Below, piece after piece: positions 15,491 to 17,791 of a DNA stretch of 17,791 bases. Position 1 is the stretch's first letter; every line of letters begins with the position of its first letter. Position numbers and translations under genes: made by a program. The notes under the pieces are model-generated. The model did no database searches, was not told where the DNA came from, and saw only the letters and a list, made by a program, of their open reading frames with translations. Source of the stretch: DASSHA01 sp035693145 (GTDB lineage: Bacteria > Chloroflexota > Limnocylindria > Limnocylindrales > CSP1-4); assembly GCA_035693145.1 (NCBI GenBank), contig DASSHA010000081.1, positions 1-17,791 of the forward strand, given 5' to 3'.

Positions 15491-15517
15491 CCCGAACGTG
15501 CATTGTGCACGTCCGGG
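15491..15517 (-). promoter_or_regulatory. Inverted repeat upstream of the transporter genes: candidate operator or hairpin
   Basis: Perfect 7-bp arms ACGTGCA (15496-15502) and TGCACGT (15506-15512) flank a 3-base spacer. Past one mismatch the match continues for four more pairs (CCCG 15491-15494 with CGGG 15514-15517). It lies in the only sizeable gap of the operon, 7 bases upstream of the ribosome site. On the - strand the centre reads CACAAT, a weak -10-like hexamer, but I find no convincing -35. Candidate binding site for the GntR regulator or a LacI-type protein, or an RNA hairpin. No T-run follows on the - strand. Confidence 0.5.
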
Positions 15518-15591
15518 AGCGCTACCGAGATCGATGCCGGTTGACGGCTGATGGGTGCGATCCGATCCACCTCCTGCCTCCGGTCCGGGCC

Positions 15592-16395
15592 TCAGCCCGG
15601 GCCTGCGATCGCACGGGCAAGACGCCGTGCATGGTCCGAATAGGCGTGGTCGAACAGGTCCCTCGAGCGCTCGGCGCCCACGACCGAAGCGCGGCTGATC
15701 ACCGGGGGCATCGCGCCGCGGACGACGAGCAGCTCGGCGACACGGACCTTCAGCGCGTTGGCGACCGCGACGGCGGCGATCGTCGAGGTCGGCCCGACCG
15801 GCGTCTCGAGGCCGTCGATCGTCACGGCGGCGTCGGCCTCGGGGGTGCACAGGTCGATGACCAGATCCGCCTCGTCCAGGAGACGGCTCCCGACCGCGGG
15901 GTCGATCGCACCCGACATCGACTGGGCGACGGAGGTCACCGCCACGACCCGGAGGCCACGGCGTCGGGCGCCGCGCGCCATCTCGACCGGCACGGCGGAC
16001 AGGCCGCTCGCCGAGAAGACGAGCAAGAGGTCCTGCGCCCCGAAGGACCAGTTGCCGAGGATCACCTCGGCCAGGCCTGGTGTCCGCTCGATGAACATCG
16101 CCTGGCGCTGGCCGTTCGCGCCGACGACCTGGGTGTGGAACGTCATCGACAGCTCGACGATGGGGTTGAAGCCGGGATACGAGCCGTAGCGGGGAAAGAG
16201 CTCTTCGACGGGAATCCGCGAGTGGCCCGTCCCGAAGCAGTGGACGAGGCCGCCGGCGGCGATCGCGTCGGCACACCACCGGCTGGCCGTCTCGATCGCT
16301 TCGGTCTGGGTCTCACGGACTCGGGCCAGGTTCGCTTCGGCCGCGTCGAACCAGCGCAGGGCCGGGGCTGCCGCGGGCCGGTCGGCGTCGGTCAT
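15592..16395 (-). CDS. SIS-domain phosphosugar-binding protein (COG4821/UPF0309-like)
   Basis: A 267-residue protein with one SIS (sugar isomerase) domain. FGTGHSRIPVEELFPRYGSYPGFNPIVE (split here only by position, about residues 54-81) begins with the FGTGHS phosphate-loop and matches the UPF0309/COG4821 layout. LLLVFSASGLSAVPVEMA-type SxSG loop follows near residue 130, then VVAVTSVAQS and a GPTSTIAAVAVANAL helix. SIS domains bind phosphosugars as isomerases, deaminases, etherases or regulators; COG4821 members have no settled function. With NagA and no NagB in the operon, a role as aldose-ketose isomerase/deaminase like AgaS is plausible but inferred. ATG 16395 shares one base with the deoC stop (TGATG), which sets the start because the frame is open upstream. 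Confidence 0.88.
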   Translation of the reverse strand: MTDADRPAAAPALRWFDAAEANLARVRETQTEAIETASRWCADAIAAGGLVHCFGTGHSRIPVEELFPRYGSYPGFNPIVELSMTFHTQVVGANGQRQAMFIERTPGLAEVILGNWSFGAQDLLLVFSASGLSAVPVEMARGARRRGLRVVAVTSVAQSMSGAIDPAVGSRLLDEADLVIDLCTPEADAAVTIDGLETPVGPTSTIAAVAVANALKVRVAELLVVRGAMPPVISRASVVGAERSRDLFDHAYSDHARRLARAIAGPG

Positions 16396-17138
16396 CAGTA
16401 GCCGGTCTCGGATCCGGCTGCGGCGGCCATCGCGGCTCCGCCCGCCTTCCGCGCCCGGAAGTCGTCGATGATCGTCTTCGTGGCGGTCGCGCCGATCCGG
16501 GTGGTGCCCAGGTTCATCACGTCGATCAGGGCGTCGAGCGTGCGCACGCCGCCGGCCGCCTTCACCTGGATGTGGGGCGAGGTGCTCGCACGCATCAGGC
16601 GCAGGTCGTCGTGCGTCGCGCCGCTGGCCGCGAAGCCGGTCGACGTCTTCACGAAATCGCCACCGGCGGCTTCGGTCAGCCGGCAGGCGCGGACGATCTC
16701 GTCGGGGGACAGGTAGTGGTTCTCGAAGATCACCTTGACGAGGGCGCCCGCGGCATGGGCGACCTCGACGACGGCCCGGATGTCCGCCTCCACGTCGGCA
16801 TCCCGGCCGGACTTCAACGCGCCGATCTGGATGACCATGTCGATCTCGGTGGCGCCCTCCGCGAGCGCCTGGCGGGTCTCGGCGACCTTCGTCTCGGTCG
16901 TGCAGTAGCCATGCGGGAAGCCGACCACCGTCCCCACCGCGACGTCGGTCCCGGCGAGGATGGCCCGCGCCCGCGGGACGTGGACGGGCGGCACGCAAAC
17001 GCTCGCGACGTCGTACTCGGCCGCCAGCCGGCAGCCGGCTTCGACGAAGGCATCGTCGAGCTCCGGCTTGAGCAGCGAGTGGTCGATCGTCTTGGCGATC
17101 TCGCGCTCGGTCAGGCTCTCGACGCTGAAGGTCGTCAC
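16395..17138 (-). CDS. deoC: DeoC-family aldolase (deoxyribose-phosphate aldolase)
   Basis: A 247-residue class I aldolase close to usual DERA length. The catalytic set is complete: Asp100 in EIDMVIQIG, Schiff-base Lys164 in FVKTSTGF and proton-relay Lys193 in VKAAGGVRT (E. coli Asp102, Lys167, Lys201). N-terminal IDHSLLKPE and GFPHGYCTTETKVAE blocks are typical. The textbook reaction is cleavage of 2-deoxyribose-5-phosphate to acetaldehyde and glyceraldehyde-3-phosphate. There is no nucleoside phosphorylase, phosphopentomutase or cytidine deaminase nearby, so a role on another deoxy or amino sugar phosphate is worth considering. GTG 17138 overlaps the upstream stop by 4 bases (GTGA), which fixes the start within a longer open frame. 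Confidence 0.93.
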   Translation of the reverse strand: MTTFSVESLTEREIAKTIDHSLLKPELDDAFVEAGCRLAAEYDVASVCVPPVHVPRARAILAGTDVAVGTVVGFPHGYCTTETKVAETRQALAEGATEIDMVIQIGALKSGRDADVEADIRAVVEVAHAAGALVKVIFENHYLSPDEIVRACRLTEAAGGDFVKTSTGFAASGATHDDLRLMRASTSPHIQVKAAGGVRTLDALIDVMNLGTTRIGATATKTIIDDFRARKAGGAAMAAAAGSETGY

Positions 17139-17791
17139 TTGATGTACGGCCGCAGGACGTCGCGGGCGAGCAGGAAGCCCCGCTTCACGAGCTCGTCCGT
17201 CTTCTCGAAGTCGCGGTCCTCGTGCTCGATGATCACGTCGCCGTCGTAGCCGGTCCGCCACAGGGCGCCGAACAGGTCCGCCCAGTCGACGTCGCCGAGG
17301 CCCGGCAGGCGCGGCACCTGCCAGCCCATCCCCATCGAGAACACGCCGTTCTCGTAGAGGCCCTCGCGGTCGATCGAGAGGTCCTTTGCCTGGACGTGGA
17401 GGATGTGCGGCCCGAACTCGCGGATGAACCGGGGGATGTCGATCATCTGGAGGATCAGGTGGCTCGGGTCGAAGTTCAACCCGATCGTGCCGCCCCACTG
17501 CTCCAGGATCCGGCGCCACATCCGGGGCGTGGTCGCGATGTTGTGGCCGCCGGGCCACTCGTCGTACGAGAAGAGCATCGGGCAGTTCTCGAGCGTGATC
17601 TTCCGGCCGTGGTCGGTCGCGAACGAGACGATGTCGGGCCAGACGGTCAGGGCCTCGTCCCAGTTCTCGTCGAGGTTCTTCGCGTCGTCGCCGCCCATGA
17701 ACGTGTTCACGAGTTCCACGCCCATCAGCTCGGCGGCGGTCATCACGTGCTTCAGGTGGCCGATGACCATCGCGCGGTGGGCCGGATCCGG
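17135..17791 (-). CDS. Sugar-phosphate isomerase/epimerase (xylose isomerase-like TIM barrel), 5' partial
   Basis: The gene runs off the window; 219 codons including the stop are visible, and the frame stays open through 17791, so ATG 17768-17770 is probably internal. It belongs to the AP endonuclease 2/xylose isomerase-like barrel family. Metal-binding residues are recognisable: Glu in ITLENCP (codon 17588-17590), Asp in LNFDPSHL (17468-17470), the HVQAKD strand, and Glu in VIIEHED (17225-17227). The family includes hexulose and tagatose epimerases, inosose dehydratase (IolE) and hydroxypyruvate isomerase. It uses a divalent metal to isomerise or epimerise keto sugars. As first visible gene upstream of deoC and the SIS gene, it probably handles an intermediate of the same route. 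Substrate unknown. Confidence 0.9.
   Translation of the reverse strand, partial: PDPAHRAMVIGHLKHVMTAAELMGVELVNTFMGGDDAKNLDENWDEALTVWPDIVSFATDHGRKITLENCPMLFSYDEWPGGHNIATTPRMWRRILEQWGGTIGLNFDPSHLILQMIDIPRFIREFGPHILHVQAKDLSIDREGLYENGVFSMGMGWQVPRLPGLGDVDWADLFGALWRTGYDGDVIIEHEDRDFEKTDELVKRGFLLARDVLRPYIK

Noticed and set aside
15541..15546. TTGACG on the + strand, resembling a -35 box.
   Set aside because: No -10-like hexamer lies 16-18 bases downstream, and no + strand gene follows.

Overview
The window is about 70% G+C with very dense coding and almost no intergenic DNA. Many genes start with GTG or ATG inside the stop codon of the gene before. The gene content is typical of a high-GC free-living heterotroph: an F420/flavin-type LLM oxidoreductase, a ribose-type sugar ABC transporter whose lipoprotein has a Ser/Ala/Gly-rich linker, and GntR, LacI and ROK proteins. 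I think Chloroflexota (Limnocylindria-like) or Actinomycetota most likely, but nothing here fixes the phylum. I see no rRNA, tRNA, CRISPR array, insertion sequence or phage gene.

The window holds two convergent catabolic operons. Positions 1-7691 (+ strand) are the 3' part of a nine-gene operon: the tail of an aldehyde dehydrogenase, a LacI-family regulator, a short-chain dehydrogenase, a fused acyl-CoA transferase, an enoyl-CoA hydratase, an LLM-class oxidoreductase, a shikimate dehydrogenase-like protein, a fumarylacetoacetate hydrolase-family protein and a creatininase-family hydrolase. Together these look like a route that oxidises an alcohol/aldehyde, activates an acid with CoA, hydrates an enoyl-CoA and opens or hydrolyses a ring or diketo compound. 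I cannot match the set to a described pathway.

Positions 17791-7692 (- strand) are a sugar uptake and catabolism operon. In transcription order it runs: sugar-phosphate isomerase/epimerase (5' partial), DeoC aldolase, SIS-domain protein, a 120-bp gap with a strong palindrome, sugar-binding lipoprotein, a hairpin, fused two-domain ABC ATPase, two permeases, ROK kinase, GntR/UTRA regulator and N-acetylglucosamine-6-phosphate deacetylase (NagA). The logic suggests import of an N-acetylated amino sugar, phosphorylation by the ROK kinase and deacetylation by NagA. No NagB deaminase is present; a SIS protein, a DeoC aldolase and an isomerase sit in its place. This resembles the enzyme types of aga-type operons (deacetylase, SIS deaminase, aldolase), but with unrelated or unusual family members.

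The points most worth a second look are: the ABC ATPase, whose lost motifs all map to the same composite ATP site; the shikimate dehydrogenase-like protein with a rewritten substrate carboxylate motif; the unassigned + strand pathway; the NagA/SIS/DeoC combination; and the two regulatory-looking inverted repeats that flank the binding-protein gene. The two operons meet tail to tail with no base between their stop codons and no recognisable terminator.
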